DNA of 64,000 nt, from contig NW_027192650.1 in the NCBI RefSeq assembly GCF_949987515.2, positions 2,976,001-3,040,000 on the forward strand. The letters run 5' to 3'. This DNA is from Delphinus delphis. Its lineage: Eukaryota; Chordata; Mammalia; Artiodactyla; Delphinidae. Positions 47,263 through 60,763 of this stretch are shown here, one piece after another (the first letter of the stretch is position 1; each line of letters opens with the position of its first letter). Made by a program: the position numbers and the translations under genes. The notes below the pieces were generated by a model. The model had not been told where the DNA came from, did not search any database, and worked only from the letters and a program-made list of their open reading frames with translations.

Positions 47263-48839
47263 TCACAAACCTGCAGAGTTATAAATGACAGCTATCGTCC
47301 AAAAATAGACTGAAGTAAGGCTGCCAAGAGGACTTGAAAGCGGGGCAGAATTGCAGGAAACCGATTTCAGGAGGTAGACTGGAATTGCATTGAAAGCATA
47401 GGAAAATAGGCAGAACGTCCACAATGATGCACTTGGCCAAAAAGGGCGTATGCGTTTTTTCCTGAATATATTCAGGAAAAAACGCATACGCACTTTTTGG
47501 CCAACCAAGCAAGCTTGCAAAGGAAATCTGCACTACAATGAAGTCTCACTTCCCCCCGGTCAAAAGGGCCATCTGAAAAAAGTGTAAAATCCAGAAAGGC
47601 AGGACAGGCCATGGAGAACTGGGAGCCTTGTTATGCTGATGGGCGGGATGTAAATTGCCAACAACCACTCGGGAGAAGTGTATGGTGTTTCCTGAAACAT
47701 CTAAAAAACAAAGCAACAGAACCTAGGGCACTTCCACTTATGGTCCTATAACTTAGGGAAATTAAAATCAAAAAGACACAGCCACCCCAAAGTTTGGAAC
47801 GGCTCTGTTTACAAGAACCTCATTTACAGTACAAGTTCAACATCGCAGAAAGTGAAAAATGGAAAGAAGTTGTGGTATTTACTTACAAAGCAATATCACT
47901 CAGCAATGAAATCTGTGTCATCAGGCCCTTAGCAGCACAATGAGTGGATTCAGGTATGATGATTCTAACTGAAGTAAGTCACACAGAAAAAGAAACATCA
48001 TAAGATATCAGTAATACACGGAATGTAAACTTGGCTACACAGGAACTGAATTACAGAACAGAACAGGGTCTCAAATTTAGAAAACCAACTTATGCTTGCT
48101 TAAGGGTAAAGGTGAGTTGGGGTGCTGCATAAAACCAGAGATTGAAATGAGCACAGATAAAGTTCCTTAAGTCAAATATGGAATAGACAAGAGCTACTCC
48201 TTGCTCAACGAAATGGACTCAACACCGCATATTAAACGCCTAAGAATGTACCTGACTAGTAAGTGTCTTAAAACCTATGGATTGCTATGTCTCCGAAAGA
48301 GAATCAAGCATGTGTACAGGGGCATAAACGCAGCAGTGATAGGATTGGAGAGGTTCGGTGAGCAAATGAAGACCCTTTGAAGTCATATTGCATGGTACCC
48401 ATTCCACGGGTCTCAACTCTCCAGGTTTAAGGTATTCTTCCTTCAGCTAAAACATGCATGTGGAACCCAAGTATGATCAACCATGTGAACGGGAGACGTG
48501 TTCAAATATGTCTCAGTTTTCCTCCCCTGGTACTCGGGTGCAACATTCCAGACGCTTTACTAACACTCTCCCCACTTGGAGAGTCAGCGCCTTTAACCTC
48601 CTGTTAGGCCCAGTTTGCAATTTCTGCGGAAGATGAACAGGAATAGCGAGAACCAATGAGAGACTAGCTGGAGGTGTCTGAACGGGCAAATTTAACTCTC
48701 ATTTCCCACCAGGAAGAGGAAATAACCAAAGGCTCAGCGTGCCGTGCCGGAACCAGATTAGGGCCTGAAGCCATCCTGCGGTGTTGCGGCCAGGTCACAA
48801 GAAAGCTAGTTGAAGAAAGGAGCTCAGGGGCACTGTAAT
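47263..48839 (+). repeat. Satellite monomer R12 (1,577 bp)
   Basis: Palindrome 47433-47504 with the CGCAC mismatch and an AAAATAGGCAG variant; the AATGGAAAGAAG deletion is present. Closes the first copy of the trimer. Confidence 0.92.
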
Positions 48840-50260
48840 TCACAAACCTGCAGAGTTATAAATGACAGCTATCGTCCAAAAATAGACTGAAGTAAGGCTG
48901 CCAAGAGGACTTGAAAGCAGGGCAGAATTGCAGGAAACCGATTTCAGGAGGTAGACTGGAATTGCATTGAAAGTATAGGAAAAGAAGCAGAACGTCCACA
49001 GTGATGCACTTGGCCAAAAAGGGCGTATGCGTTTTTTCCTGAATATATTCAGGAAATATATTCAGGAATATATTCAGGAATATATTCAGGAAAAAACGCA
49101 TACGCCCTTTTTGGCCAACCAAGCAAGCTTGCAAAGGAAATCTGCACTACAATGAAGTCTCACTTCCCCCCGGTCAAAAGGGCCATCTGAAAAAAGTGTA
49201 AAATCCAGAAAGGCAGGACAGGCCATGGAGAACTGGGAGCCTTGTTATGCTGATGGGCGGGATGTAAATTGCCAACAACCACTCGGGAGAAGTGTATGGT
49301 GTTTCCTGAAACATCTAAAAAACAAAGCAACAGAACCTAGGGCACTTCCACTTATGGTCCTATAGCTTAGGGAAATTAAAATCAAAAAGACACAGCCACC
49401 CCAAAGTTTGGAACGGCTCTGTTTACAAGAACCTCGTTTACAGTACAAGTTCAACATCGCAGAAAGTGAAAAATGGATAAAGAAGTTGTGGTATTTACTT
49501 ACAAAGCAATATCACTCAGCAATGAAATCTGTGTCAATAGGCCCTTAGCAGCACAATGAGTGGATTCAGGTATGATGATTCTAACTGAAATAAGTCACAC
49601 AGAAAAAGAAACATCATAAGATATCAGTAATACACGGAATGTAAACTTGGCTACACAGGAACTGAATTACAGAACAGAACAGGGTCTCAAATTTAGAAAA
49701 CCAACTTATGCTTGCTTAAGGGTAAAGGTGAGTTGGGGTGCTGCATAAAACCAGAGACTGAAATGAGCACAGATAAAGTTCCTTAAGTCAAATATGGAAT
49801 AGATAAGAGCTACTCCTTGCTCAAGGAAATGGACTCAACACCGCATATTAAACGCCTAAGAATGTACCTGACTAGTAAGTATCTTAAAACCTATGGATTG
49901 CTATGTCTCCAAAAGAGAATCAAGCATGTGTACAGGGGCATAAACGCAGCAGTGATAGGATTGGAGAGGTTCGGTGAGCAAATGAAGACCCTTTGAAGTC
50001 ATATTGCATGGTACCCATTACACGGGTCTTAACTCTCCAGGTTTAAGGTATTCTTCCTTCAGCTAAAACATGCATGTGGAACCCAAGTATGATCAACCAT
50101 GTGAACGGGAGACGTGTTCAAATATGTCTCAGTTTTCCTCCCCTGGTACTCGGGTGCAACATTCCAGACGCTTTACTAACACTCTCCCCACTTGGAGAGT
50201 CAGCGCCTTTAACCTCCTGTTTGGCCCAGTTTGCAATTTCTGCGGAAGATGAACAGGAAT
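48840..50260 (+). repeat. Satellite monomer R13: expanded palindrome, deleted 3' end
   Basis: Copy of the monomer at 44,476, displaced by exactly 4,364 bp. The only differences I noticed are single bases, such as ACTCGGGTGC here and ACTCAGGTGC there. Confidence 0.92.
49010..49118. repeat. Expanded palindrome (109 bp), second copy
   Basis: Same four-copy AATATATTCAGG core as at 44,646, 4,364 bp downstream. Confidence 0.92.
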
Positions 50261-51626
50261 AAAAAACGCATACGCCCTTTTTGGCCAACCAAGCAAGCTT
50301 GAAAAGGAAATCTGCACTACAATGAAGTCTCACTTCCCCCCGGTCAAAAGGGCCATCTGAAAAAAGTGTAAAATCCAGAAAGGCAGTACAGGCCATGGAG
50401 AACTGGGAGCCTTGTTATGCTGATGGGCGGGATGTAAATTGCCAACAGACACTTGGGAGAAGTGTATGGTGTTTCCTGAAACATCTAAAAAACAAAGCAA
50501 CAGACCCTAGGGCACTTCCACTTATGGTCCTATAGCTTAGGGAAATTAAAATCGAAAAGACACAGCCACCCCAAAGTTTGGAACGGCTCTGTTTACAAGA
50601 ACCTCTTTTACCGTACAAGTTCAACATCGCAGAAAGTGAAAAATCGATAAAGAACTTGTGGTACTTACGTACAATGCAGTATCACTCAGCAATGAAATCT
50701 ATGTCATCAGGCATGTAGCAGCATAATGAGTAGATTCAGATACGATGATTCTAACTGAAATAAGTCACACAGAAAAAGAAACATCATAAGATATCACTAA
50801 TACACGGAATGTAAACTTGGCTACACAGGAACTGAATTCCAAAACAGAACAGGTTCTCAAATTTAGAAAACCAACTGATGCTTGCCTAAGGGGAAAGGTG
50901 AGTTGGGTTGCTGCATAAAACCAGAGATTGAAATGAGCACAGATAAAGTTCCTTAAGCCAAATATGGAATAGACAAGAGCCACTCCTTGCTCAACGAAAT
51001 GGACTCAACACCGCATATTAAACGCCTAAGAATGTACCTGACTAGTAAGTATCTTAAAACCTATGGATTGCTATGTCTCCGAAAGAGAATCAAGCATGTG
51101 TACAGGGGCATAAACGTAGCAGTGATAGGATTGGAGAGGTTCGGTGAGCAAATGAAGACCCTTTGAAGTCATATCGCATGGTACCCATTCCACGGGTTTC
51201 AATTACCCAGGTTTTAGGTATTCTTCCTTCAGCTAAAACATGCATGTGGAACCCAGAGTATGATCAACCATGTGATCGGGAGACGTGTTCAAATATGTCT
51301 CAGTTTTCCTCCCTTGGTACTCGGGTGCAACATTCCAGACGCTTTACTAACACTCTCCCCACTTGGAGAGTCAGCGCCTTTAACCTCCTGTTTGGCACAG
51401 TTTGCAATTTCTGCGGAAGATGAACAGGAATAGCGAGAACCAATGAGAGGCTAGCTGGAGGTGTCTGGACGGGCAAATTTAACTCTCATTTCCCAACAGG
51501 AAGAGGAAATAACCAAAGGCTCAGCGTGCCGTGCCGGAACCAGATTAGGGCCTGAAGCCATCCTGCGGTGTTGCGGCCAGCTCAAAAGAAAGCGAGTTGA
51601 AGAAAGGAGCTCAGGGGCACTGTAAT
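50261..51626 (+). repeat. Satellite monomer R14, 5'-deleted
   Basis: Copy of the monomer at 45,897, with the identical deletion junction. Confidence 0.92.
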
Positions 51627-53205
51627 TCACAAACCTGCAGAGTTATAAATGACAGCTATCGTCCAAAAGTAGACTGAAGTAAGGCTGCCGAGAGGACTTG
51701 AAAGCGGGGCAGAATTACAGGAAACCGATTTCAGGAGGTAGACTGGAATTGCATTGAAAGCATAGGAAAATAGGCAGAACGTCCACAATGATGCACTTGG
51801 CCAAAAAGGGCGTATGCGTTTTTTCCTGAATATATTCAGGAAAAAACGCATACGCACTTTTTGGCCAACCAAGCAAGCTTGCAAAGGAAATCTGCACTAC
51901 AATGAAGTCTCACTTCCCCCCGGTCAAAAGGGCCATCTGAAAAAAGTGTAAAATCCAGAAAGGCAAGACAGGCCATGGAGAACTGGGAGCCTTGTTATGC
52001 TGATGGGCGGGATGTAAATGGCCAACAACCACTCGGGAGAAGTGTATGGTGTTTCCTGAAACATCTAAAAAACAAAGCAACAGAACCTAGGGCACTTCCA
52101 CTTATGGTCCTATAGCTTAGGGAAATTAAAATCAAAAAGACACAGCCACCCCAAAGTTTGGAACGGCTCTGTTTACAAGAACCTCGTTTACAGTACAAGT
52201 TCAACATCACAGAAAGTGAAAAATGGATAAAGAAGTTGTGGTATTTACTTACAAAGCAATATCACTCAGCAATGAAATCTGTGTCATCAGGCCCTTAGCA
52301 GCACAATGAGTGGATTCAGGTATGATGACTCTAACTGAAGTAAGTCACACAGAAAAAGAAACATCATAAGATATCAGTAATACACGGAATGTAAACTTGG
52401 CTACACAGGAACTGAATTACAGAACAGAACAGGGTCTCAAATTTAGAAAACCAACTATGCTTGCTTAAGGGTAAAGGTGAGTTCGGGTGCTGCATAAAAC
52501 CAGAGATTGAAATGAGCACAGATAAAGTTCCTTAAGTCAAATATGGAATAGACAAGAGCTACTCCTTGCTCAACGAAATGGACTCAACACCGCATATTAA
52601 ACGCCTAAGAATGTACCTGACTTGTAAGTATCTTAAAACCTATGGATTGCTATGTCTCCGAAAGAGAATCAAGCATGTGTACAGGGGCATAAACGCAGCA
52701 GTGATAGGATTGGAGAGGTTCGGTGAGCAAATGAAGACCCTTTGAAGTCATATTGCATGGTACCCATTCCACGGGTTTCAATTACCCAGGTTTTAGGTAT
52801 TCTTCCTTCAGCTAAAACATGCATGTGGAACCCAGAGTATGATCAACCATGTGATCGGGAGACGTGTTCAAATATGTCTTAGTTTTCCTCCCTTGGTACT
52901 CGGGTGCAACATTCCAGACGCTTTACTAACACTCTCCCCACTTGGAGAGTCAGCGCCTTTAACCTCCGGTTTGGCCCAGTTTGCAATTTCTGCGGAAGAT
53001 GAACAGGAATAGCGAGAACCAATGAGAGGCTAGCTGGAGGTGTCTGGACGGGCAAATTTAACTCTCATTTCCCAACAGGAAGAGGAAATAACCAAAGGCT
53101 CAGCGTGCCGTACCGGAACCAGATTAGGGCCTGAAGTCATCCTGCGGTGTTGCGGCCAGCTCAAAAGAAAGCGAGTTGAAGAAAGGAGCCCAGGGGCACT
53201 GTAAT
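51627..53205 (+). repeat. Satellite monomer R15 (1,579 bp)
   Basis: Palindrome 51797-51868 with the CGCAC mismatch. GTAAATGGCCAACAACC and CCAACTATGCTTGC are shared with the monomer at 60,764. Confidence 0.92.
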
Positions 53206-54785
53206 TCACAAACCTGCAGAGTTATAAATGACAGCTATCGTCCAAAAATAGACTGAAGTAAGGCTGCCAAGAGGACTTGAAAGCGGGGCAGAATTGCAGG
53301 AAACCGTATTCAGGAGGTAGACTGGAATTGCATTTCAAGCATAGGAAAAGAGGCAGAACGTCCACAATGATGCACTTGGCCAAAAAGGGCGTATGCGTTT
53401 TTTCCTGAATATATTCAGGAAAAAACGCATACGCCCTTTTTGGCCAACCAAGCAAGCTTGCAAAGGAAATCTGCACTACAATGAAGTCTCACTTCCCCCC
53501 GGTCAAAAGGGCCATCTGAAAAAAGTGTAAAATCCAGAAAGGCAGTACAGGCCATTGAGAAATGGGAGCCTTGTTATGCTGATGGGCGGGATGTAAATTG
53601 CCAACAGACACTTGGGAGAAGTGTATGGTGTTTCCTGAAACATCTAAAAAACAAAGCAACAGAGCCTAGGGCACTTCCACTTATGGTCCTATAGCTTAGG
53701 GATATTAAAATCAAAAAGACACAGCCACCCCAAAGTTTGGAACGGCTCTGTTTACAAGAACCTCGTTTACAGTACAAGTTCAACATCGCAGAAAGTGAAA
53801 AATGGATAAAGAACTTGTGGTACTTACGTACAATGCAGTATCACTCAGCAATGAAATCTATGTCATCAGGCACGTAGCAGCATAATGAGTAGATTCAGAT
53901 ACGATGATTCTAACTGAAATAAGTCACACAGAAAAAGAAACATCATAAGATATCACTAATACACGGAATGTAAACTTGGCTACACAGGAACTGAATTCCA
54001 AAACAGAACAGGTTCTCAAATTTAGAAAACCAACTGATGCTTGCTTAAGGGGAAAGGTGAGTTGGGTTGCTGCATAAAACCAGAGATTGAAATGAGCACA
54101 GATAAAGTTCCTTAAGCCAAATATGGAATAGACAAGAGCCACTCCTTGCTCAACGAAATGGACTCAACACCGCATATTAAACGCCTAAGAATGTACCTGA
54201 CTAGTAAGTATCTTAAAACCTATGGATTGCTATGTCTCCGAAAGAGAATCAAGCATGTGTACAGGGGCATAAACGCAGCAGTGATAGGATTGGAGAGGTT
54301 CGGTGAGCAAATGAAGACCCTTTGAAGTCATATTGCATGGTACCCATTCCACGGGTTTCAATTACCCAGGTTTTAGGTATTCTTCCTTCAGCTAAAACAT
54401 GCATGTGGAACCCAGAGTATGATCAACCATGTGATCGGGAGACGTGTTCAAATATGTCTCAGTTTTCCTCCCTTGGTACTCGGGTGCAACATACTAGACG
54501 CTTTACTAACACTCTCCCCACTTGGAGAGTCAGCGCCTTTAACCTCCTGTTTGGCCCAGTTTGCAATTTCTGCGGAAGATGAACAGGAATAGCGAGAACC
54601 AATGAGAGGCTAGCTGGAGGTGTCTGGACGGGCAAATTTAACTCTCATTTCCCAACAGGAAGAGGAAATAACCAAAGGCTCAGCGTGCCGTACCGGAACC
54701 AGATTAGGGCCTGAAGTCATCCTGCGGTGTTGCGGCCAGCTCAAAAGAAAGCGAGTTGAAGAAAGGAGCTCAGGGGCACTGTAAT
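53206..54785 (+). repeat. Satellite monomer R16 (1,580 bp)
   Basis: Full-length copy of the second sequence type (ACTTGTGGTACTTACGTAC), perfect palindrome 53376-53447. It resembles an undeleted relative of the 5'-deleted monomers. Confidence 0.92.
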
Positions 54786-56362
54786 TCACAAACCTGCAGA
54801 GTTATAAATGACAGCTATCGTCCAAAAATAGACTGAAGTAAGGCTGCCAAGAGGACTTGAAAGCGGGGCAGAATTGCAGGAAACCGATTTCAGGAGGTAG
54901 ACTGGAATTGCATTGAAAGCATAGGAAAAGAGGCAGAACGTCCACAATGATGCACTTGGCCAAAAAGGGCGTATGCGTTTTTTCCTGAATATATTCAGGA
55001 AAAAACGCATACGCCCTTTTTGGCCAACCAAGCAAGCTTGCAAAGGAAATCTGCACTACAATGAAGTCTCACTTCCCCCCGGTCAAAAGGGCCATCTGAA
55101 AAAAGTGTAAAATCCAGAAAGGCAGGACAGGCCATGGAGAACTGGGAGCCTTGTTATGCTGATGGGCGGGATGTAAATTGCCAACAACCACTCGGGAGAA
55201 GTGTATGGTGTTTCCTGAAACATCTAAAAAACAAAGCAACAGAACCTAGGGCACTTCCACTTATGGTCCTATAACTTAGGGAAATTAAAATCAAAAAGAC
55301 ACAGCCACCCCAAAGTTTGGAACGGCTCTGTTTACAAGAACCTCATTTACAGTACAAGTTCAACATCGCAGAAAGTGAAAAATGGAAAGAAGTTGTGGTA
55401 TTTACTTACAAAGCAATATCACTCAGCAATGAAATCTGTGTCATCAGGCCCTTAGCAGCACAATGAGTGGATTCAGGTATGATGATTCTAACTGAAGTAA
55501 GTCACACAGAAAAAGAAACATCATAAGATATCAGTAATACACGGAATGTAAACTTGGCTACACAGGAACTGAATTACAGAACAGAACAGGGTCTCAAATT
55601 TAGAAAACCAACTTATGCTTGCTTAAGGGTAAAGGTGAGTTGGGGTGCTGCATAAAACCAGAGATTGAAATGAGCACAGATAAAGTTCCTTAAGTCAAAT
55701 ATGGAATAGACAAGAGCTACTCCTTGCTCAACGAAATGGACTCAACACCGCATATTAAACGCCTAAGAATGTACCTGACTAGTAAGTGTCTTAAAACCTA
55801 TGGATTGCTATGTCTCCGAAAGAGAATCAAGCATGTGTACAGGGGCATAAACGCAGCAGTGATAGGATTGGAGAGGTTCGGTGAGCAAATGAAGACCCTT
55901 TGAAGTCATATTGCATGGTACCCATTCCACGGGTCTCAACTCTCCAGGTTTAAGGTATTCTTCCTTCAGCTAAAACATGCATGTGGAACCCAAGTATGAT
56001 CAACCATGTGAACGGGAGACGTGTTCAAATATGTCTCAGTTTTCCTCCCCTGGTACTCGGGTGCAACATTCCAGACGCTTTACTAACACTCTCCCCACTT
56101 GGAGAGTCAGCGCCTTTAACCTCCTGTTAGGCCCAGTTTGCAATTTCTGCGGAAGATGAACAGGAATAGCGAGAACCAATGAGAGACTAGCTGGAGGTGT
56201 CTGAACGGGCAAATTTAACTCTCATTTCCCACCAGGAAGAGGAAATAACCAAAGGCTCAGCGTGCCGTGCCGGAACCAGATTAGGGCCTGAAGCCATCCT
56301 GCGGTGTTGCGGCCAGGTCACAAGAAAGCTAGTTGAAGAAAGGAGCTCAGGGGCACTGTAAT
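54786..56362 (+). repeat. Satellite monomer R17 (1,577 bp)
   Basis: Perfect palindrome 54956-55027; carries the AATGGAAAGAAG deletion. Confidence 0.92.
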
Positions 56363-57976
56363 TCACAAACCTGCAGAGTTATAAATGACAGCTATCGTCC
56401 AAAAATAGACTGAAGTAAGGCTGCCAAGAGGACTTGAAAGCAGGGCAGAATTGCAGGAAACCGATTTCAGGAGGTAGACTGGAATTGCATTGAAAGTATA
56501 GGAAAAGAGGCAGAACGTCCACAGTGATGCACTTGGCCAAAAAGGGCGTATGCGTTTTTTCCTGAATATATTCAGGAAATATATTCAGGAATATATTCAG
56601 GAATATATTCAGGAAAAAACGCATACGCCCTTTTTGGCCAACCAAGCAAGCTTGCAAAGGAAATCTGCACTACAATGAAGTCTCACTTCCCCCCGGTCAA
56701 AAGGGCCATCTGAAAAAAGTGTAAAATCCAGAAAGGCAGGACAGGCCATGGAGAACTGGGAGCCTTGTTATGCTGATGGGCGGGATGTAAATGGCCAACA
56801 ACCACTCGGGAGAAGTGTATGGTGTTTCCTGAAACATCTAAAAAACAAAGCAACAGAACCTAGGGCACTTCCACTTATGGTCCTATAACTTAGGGAATTT
56901 AAAATCAAAAAGACACAGCCACCCCAAAGTTTGGAACGGCTCTGTTTACAAGAACCTCATTTACAGTACAAGTTCAACATCGCAGAAAGTGAAAAATGGA
57001 AAGAAGTTGTGGTATTTACTTACAAAGCAATATCACTCAGCAATGAAATCTGTGTCATCAGGCCCTTAGCAGCACAATGAGTGGATTCAGGTATGATGAT
57101 TCTAACTGAAGTAAGTCACACAGAAAAAGAAACATCATAAGATATCAGTAATACACGGAATGTAAACTTGGCTACACAGGAACTGAATTACAGAACAGAA
57201 CAGGGTCTCAAATTTAGAAAACCAACTTATGCTTGCTTAAGGGTAAAGGTGAGTTGGGGTGCTGCATAAAACCAGAGATTGAAATGAGCACAGATAAAGT
57301 TCCTTAAGTCAAATATGGAATAGACAAGAGCTACTCCTTGCTCAACGAAATGGACTCAACACCGCATATTAAACGCCTAAGAATGTACCTGACTAGTAAG
57401 TGTCTTAAAACCTATGGATTGCTATGTCTCCGAAAGAGAATCAAGCATGTGTACAGGGGCATAAACGCAGCAGTGATAGGATTGGAGAGGTTCGGTGAGC
57501 AAATGAAGACCCTTTGAAGTCATATTGCATGGTACCCATTCCACGGGTCTCAACTCTCCAGGTTTAAGGTATTCTTCCTTCAGCTAAAACATGCATGTGG
57601 AACCCAAGTATGATCAACCATGTGAACGGGAGACGTGTTCAAATATGTCTCAGTTTTCCTCCCCTGGTACTCGGGTGCAACATTCCAGACGCTTTACTAA
57701 CACTCTCCCCACTTGGAGAGTCAGCGCCTTTAACCTCCTGTTAGGCCCAGTTTGCAATTTCTGCGGAAGATGAACAGGAATAGCGAGAACCAATGAGAGA
57801 CTAGCTGGAGGTGTCTGAACGGGCAAATTTAACTCTCATTTCCCACCAGGAAGAGGAAATAACCAAAGGCTCAGCATGCCGTGCAGGAACCAGATTAGGG
57901 CCTGAAGCCATCCTGCGGTGTTGCGGCCAGGTCACAAGAAAGCTAGTTGAAGAAAGGAGCTCAGGGGCACTGTAAT
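56363..57976 (+). repeat. Satellite monomer R18 with expanded palindrome (1,614 bp)
   Basis: Expanded core at 56533-56641 but with an intact 3' end, showing that the expansion and the boundary deletion are separate events. Also carries the AATGGAAAGAAG deletion. Confidence 0.92.
56533..56641. repeat. Expanded palindrome (109 bp), third copy
   Basis: Four-copy AATATATTCAGG core in a monomer without the adjoining deletion. Confidence 0.92.
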
Positions 57977-59397
57977 TCACAAACCTGCAGAGTTATAAAT
58001 GACAGCTATCGTCCAAAAATAGACTGAAGTAAGGCTGCCAAGAGGACTTGAAAGCAGGGCAGAATTGCAGGAAACCGATTTCAGGAGGTAGACTGGAATT
58101 GCATTGAAAGTATAGGAAAAGAAGCAGAACGTCCACAGTGATGCACTTGGCCAAAAAGGGCGTATGCGTTTTTTCCTGAATATATTCAGGAAATATATTC
58201 AGGAATATATTCAGGAATATATTCAGGAAAAAACGCATACGCCCTTTTTGGCCAACCAAGCAAGCTTGCAAAGGAAATCTGCACTACAATGAAGTCTCAC
58301 TTCCCCCCGGTCAAAAGGGCCATCTGAAAAAAGTGTAAAATCCAGAAAGGCAGGACAGGCCATGGAGAACTGGGAGCCTTGTTATGCTGATGGGCGGGAT
58401 GTAAATTGCCAACAACCACTCGGGAGAAGTGTATGGTGTTTCCTGAAACATCTAAAAAACAAAGCAACAGAACCTAGGGCACTTCCACTTATGGTCCTAT
58501 AGCTTAGGGAAATTAAAATCAAAAAGACACAGCCACCCCAAAGTTTGGAACGGCTCTGTTTACAAGAACCTCGTTTACAGTACAAGTTCAACATCGCAGA
58601 AAGTGAAAAATGGATAAAGAAGTTGTGGTATTTACTTACAAAGCAATATCACTCAGCAATGAAATCTGTGTCAATAGGCCCTTAGCAGCACAATGAGTGG
58701 ATTCAGGTATGATGATTCTAACTGAAATAAGTCACACAGAAAAAGAAACATCATAAGATATCAGTAATACACGGAATGTAAACTTGGCTACACAGGAACT
58801 GAATTACAGAACAGAACAGGGTCTCAAATTTAGAAAACCAACTTATGCTTGCTTAAGGGTAAAGGTGAGTTGGGGTGCTGCATAAAACCAGAGATTGAAA
58901 TGAGCACAGATAAAGTTCCTTAAGTCAAATATGGAATAGATAAGAGCTACTCCTTGCTCAAGGAAATGGACTCAACACCGCATATTAAACGCCTAAGAAT
59001 GTACCTGACTAGTAAGTATCTTAAAACCTATGGATTGCTATGTCTCCAAAAGAGAATCAAGCATGTGTACAGGGGCATAAACGCAGCAGTGATAGGATTG
59101 GAGAGGTTCGATGAGCAAATGAAGACCCTTTGAAGTCATATTGCATGGTACCCATTACACGGGTCTTAACTCTCCAGGTTTAAGGTATTCTTCCTTCAGC
59201 TAAAACATGCATGTGGAACCCAAGTATGATCAACCATGTGAACGGGAGACGTGTTCAAATATGTCTCAGTTTTCCTCCCCTGGTACTCGGGTGCAACATT
59301 CCAGACGCTTTACTAACACTCTCCCCACTTGGAGAGTCAGCGCCTTTAACCTCCTGTTTGGCCCAGTTTGCAATTTCTGCGGAAGATGAACAGGAAT
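57977..59397 (+). repeat. Satellite monomer R19: expanded palindrome, deleted 3' end
   Basis: Third copy of the first trimer unit, 9,137 bp after the second copy. Confidence 0.92.
58147..58255. repeat. Expanded palindrome (109 bp), fourth copy
   Basis: Four-copy AATATATTCAGG core, as at 49,010 plus 9,137 bp. Confidence 0.92.
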
Positions 59398-60763
59398 AAA
59401 AAACGCATACGCCCTTTTTGGCCAACCAAGCAAGCTTGCAAAGGAAATCTGCACTACAATGAAGTCTCACTTCCCCCCGGTCAAAAGGGCCATCTGAAAA
59501 AAGTGTAAAATCCAGAAAGGCAGTACAGGCCATTGAGAACTGGGAGCCTTGTTATGCTGATGGGCGGGATGTAAATTGCCAACAGACACTTGGGAGAAGT
59601 GTATGGTGTTTCCTGAAACATCTAAAAAACAAAGCAACAGACCCTAGGGCACTTCCACTTATGGTCCTATAGATTAGGGAAATTAAAATCGAAAAGACAC
59701 AGCCACCCCAAAGTTTGGAACGGCTCTGTTTACAAGAACCTCTTTTACCGTACAAGTTCAACATCGCAGAAAGTGAAAAATCGATAAAGAACTTGTGGTA
59801 CTTACGTACAATGCAGTATCACTCAGCAATGAAATCTATGTCATCAGGCATGTAGCAGCATAATGAGTAGATTCAGATACGATGATTCTAACTGAAATAA
59901 GTCACACAGAAAAAGAAACATCATAAGATATCACTAATACACGGAATGTAAACTTGGCTACACAGGAACTGAATTCCAAAACAGAACAGGTTCTCAAATT
60001 TAGAAAACCAACTGATGCTTGCTTAAGGGGAAAGGTGAGTTGGGTTGCTGCATAAAACCAGAGATTGAAATGAGCACAGATAAAGTTCCTTAAGCCAAAT
60101 ATGGAATAGACAAGAGCCACTCCTTGCTCAACGAAATGGACTCAACACCGCATATTAAACGCCTAAGAATGTACCTGACTAGTAAGTATCTTAAAACCTA
60201 TGGATTGCTATGTCTCCGAAAGAGAATCAAGCATGTGTTCAGGGGCATAAACGTAGCAGTGATAGGATTGGAGAGGTTCGGTGAGCAAATGAAGACCCTT
60301 TGAAGTCATATCGCATGGTACCCATTCCACGGGTTTCAATTACCCAGGTTTTAGGTATTCTTCCTTCAGCTAAAACATGCATGTGGAACCCAGAGTATGA
60401 TCAACCATGTGATCGGGAGACGTGTTCAAATATGTCTCAGTTTTCCTCCCTTGGTACTCGGGTGCAACATTCCAGACGCTTTACTAACACTCTCCCCACT
60501 TGGAGAGTCAGCGCCTTTAACCTCCTGTTTGGCACAGTTTGCAATTTCTGCGGAAGATGAACAGGAATAGCGAGAACCAATGAGAGGCTAGCTGGAGGTG
60601 TCTGGACGGGCAAAGTTAACTCTCATTTCCCAACAGGAAGAGGAAATAACCAAAGGCTCAGCGTGCCGTACCGGAACCAGATTAGGGCTTGAAGTCATCC
60701 TGCGGTGTTGCGGCCAGCTCAAAAGAAAGCGAGTTGAAGAAAGGAGCTCAGGGGCACTGTAAT
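59398..60763 (+). repeat. Satellite monomer R20, 5'-deleted
   Basis: Third copy of the deleted unit, same junction bases as at 45,896 and 50,260. Confidence 0.92.

Noticed and set aside
44476..52840. Assembly error as the sole explanation for the near-identical 4,364-bp copies
   Set aside because: Not fully excluded, but the copies differ at single bases (ACTCAGGTGC at 45,784 versus ACTCGGGTGC at 50,148) and a third copy sits at a different spacing, which favours real duplication.
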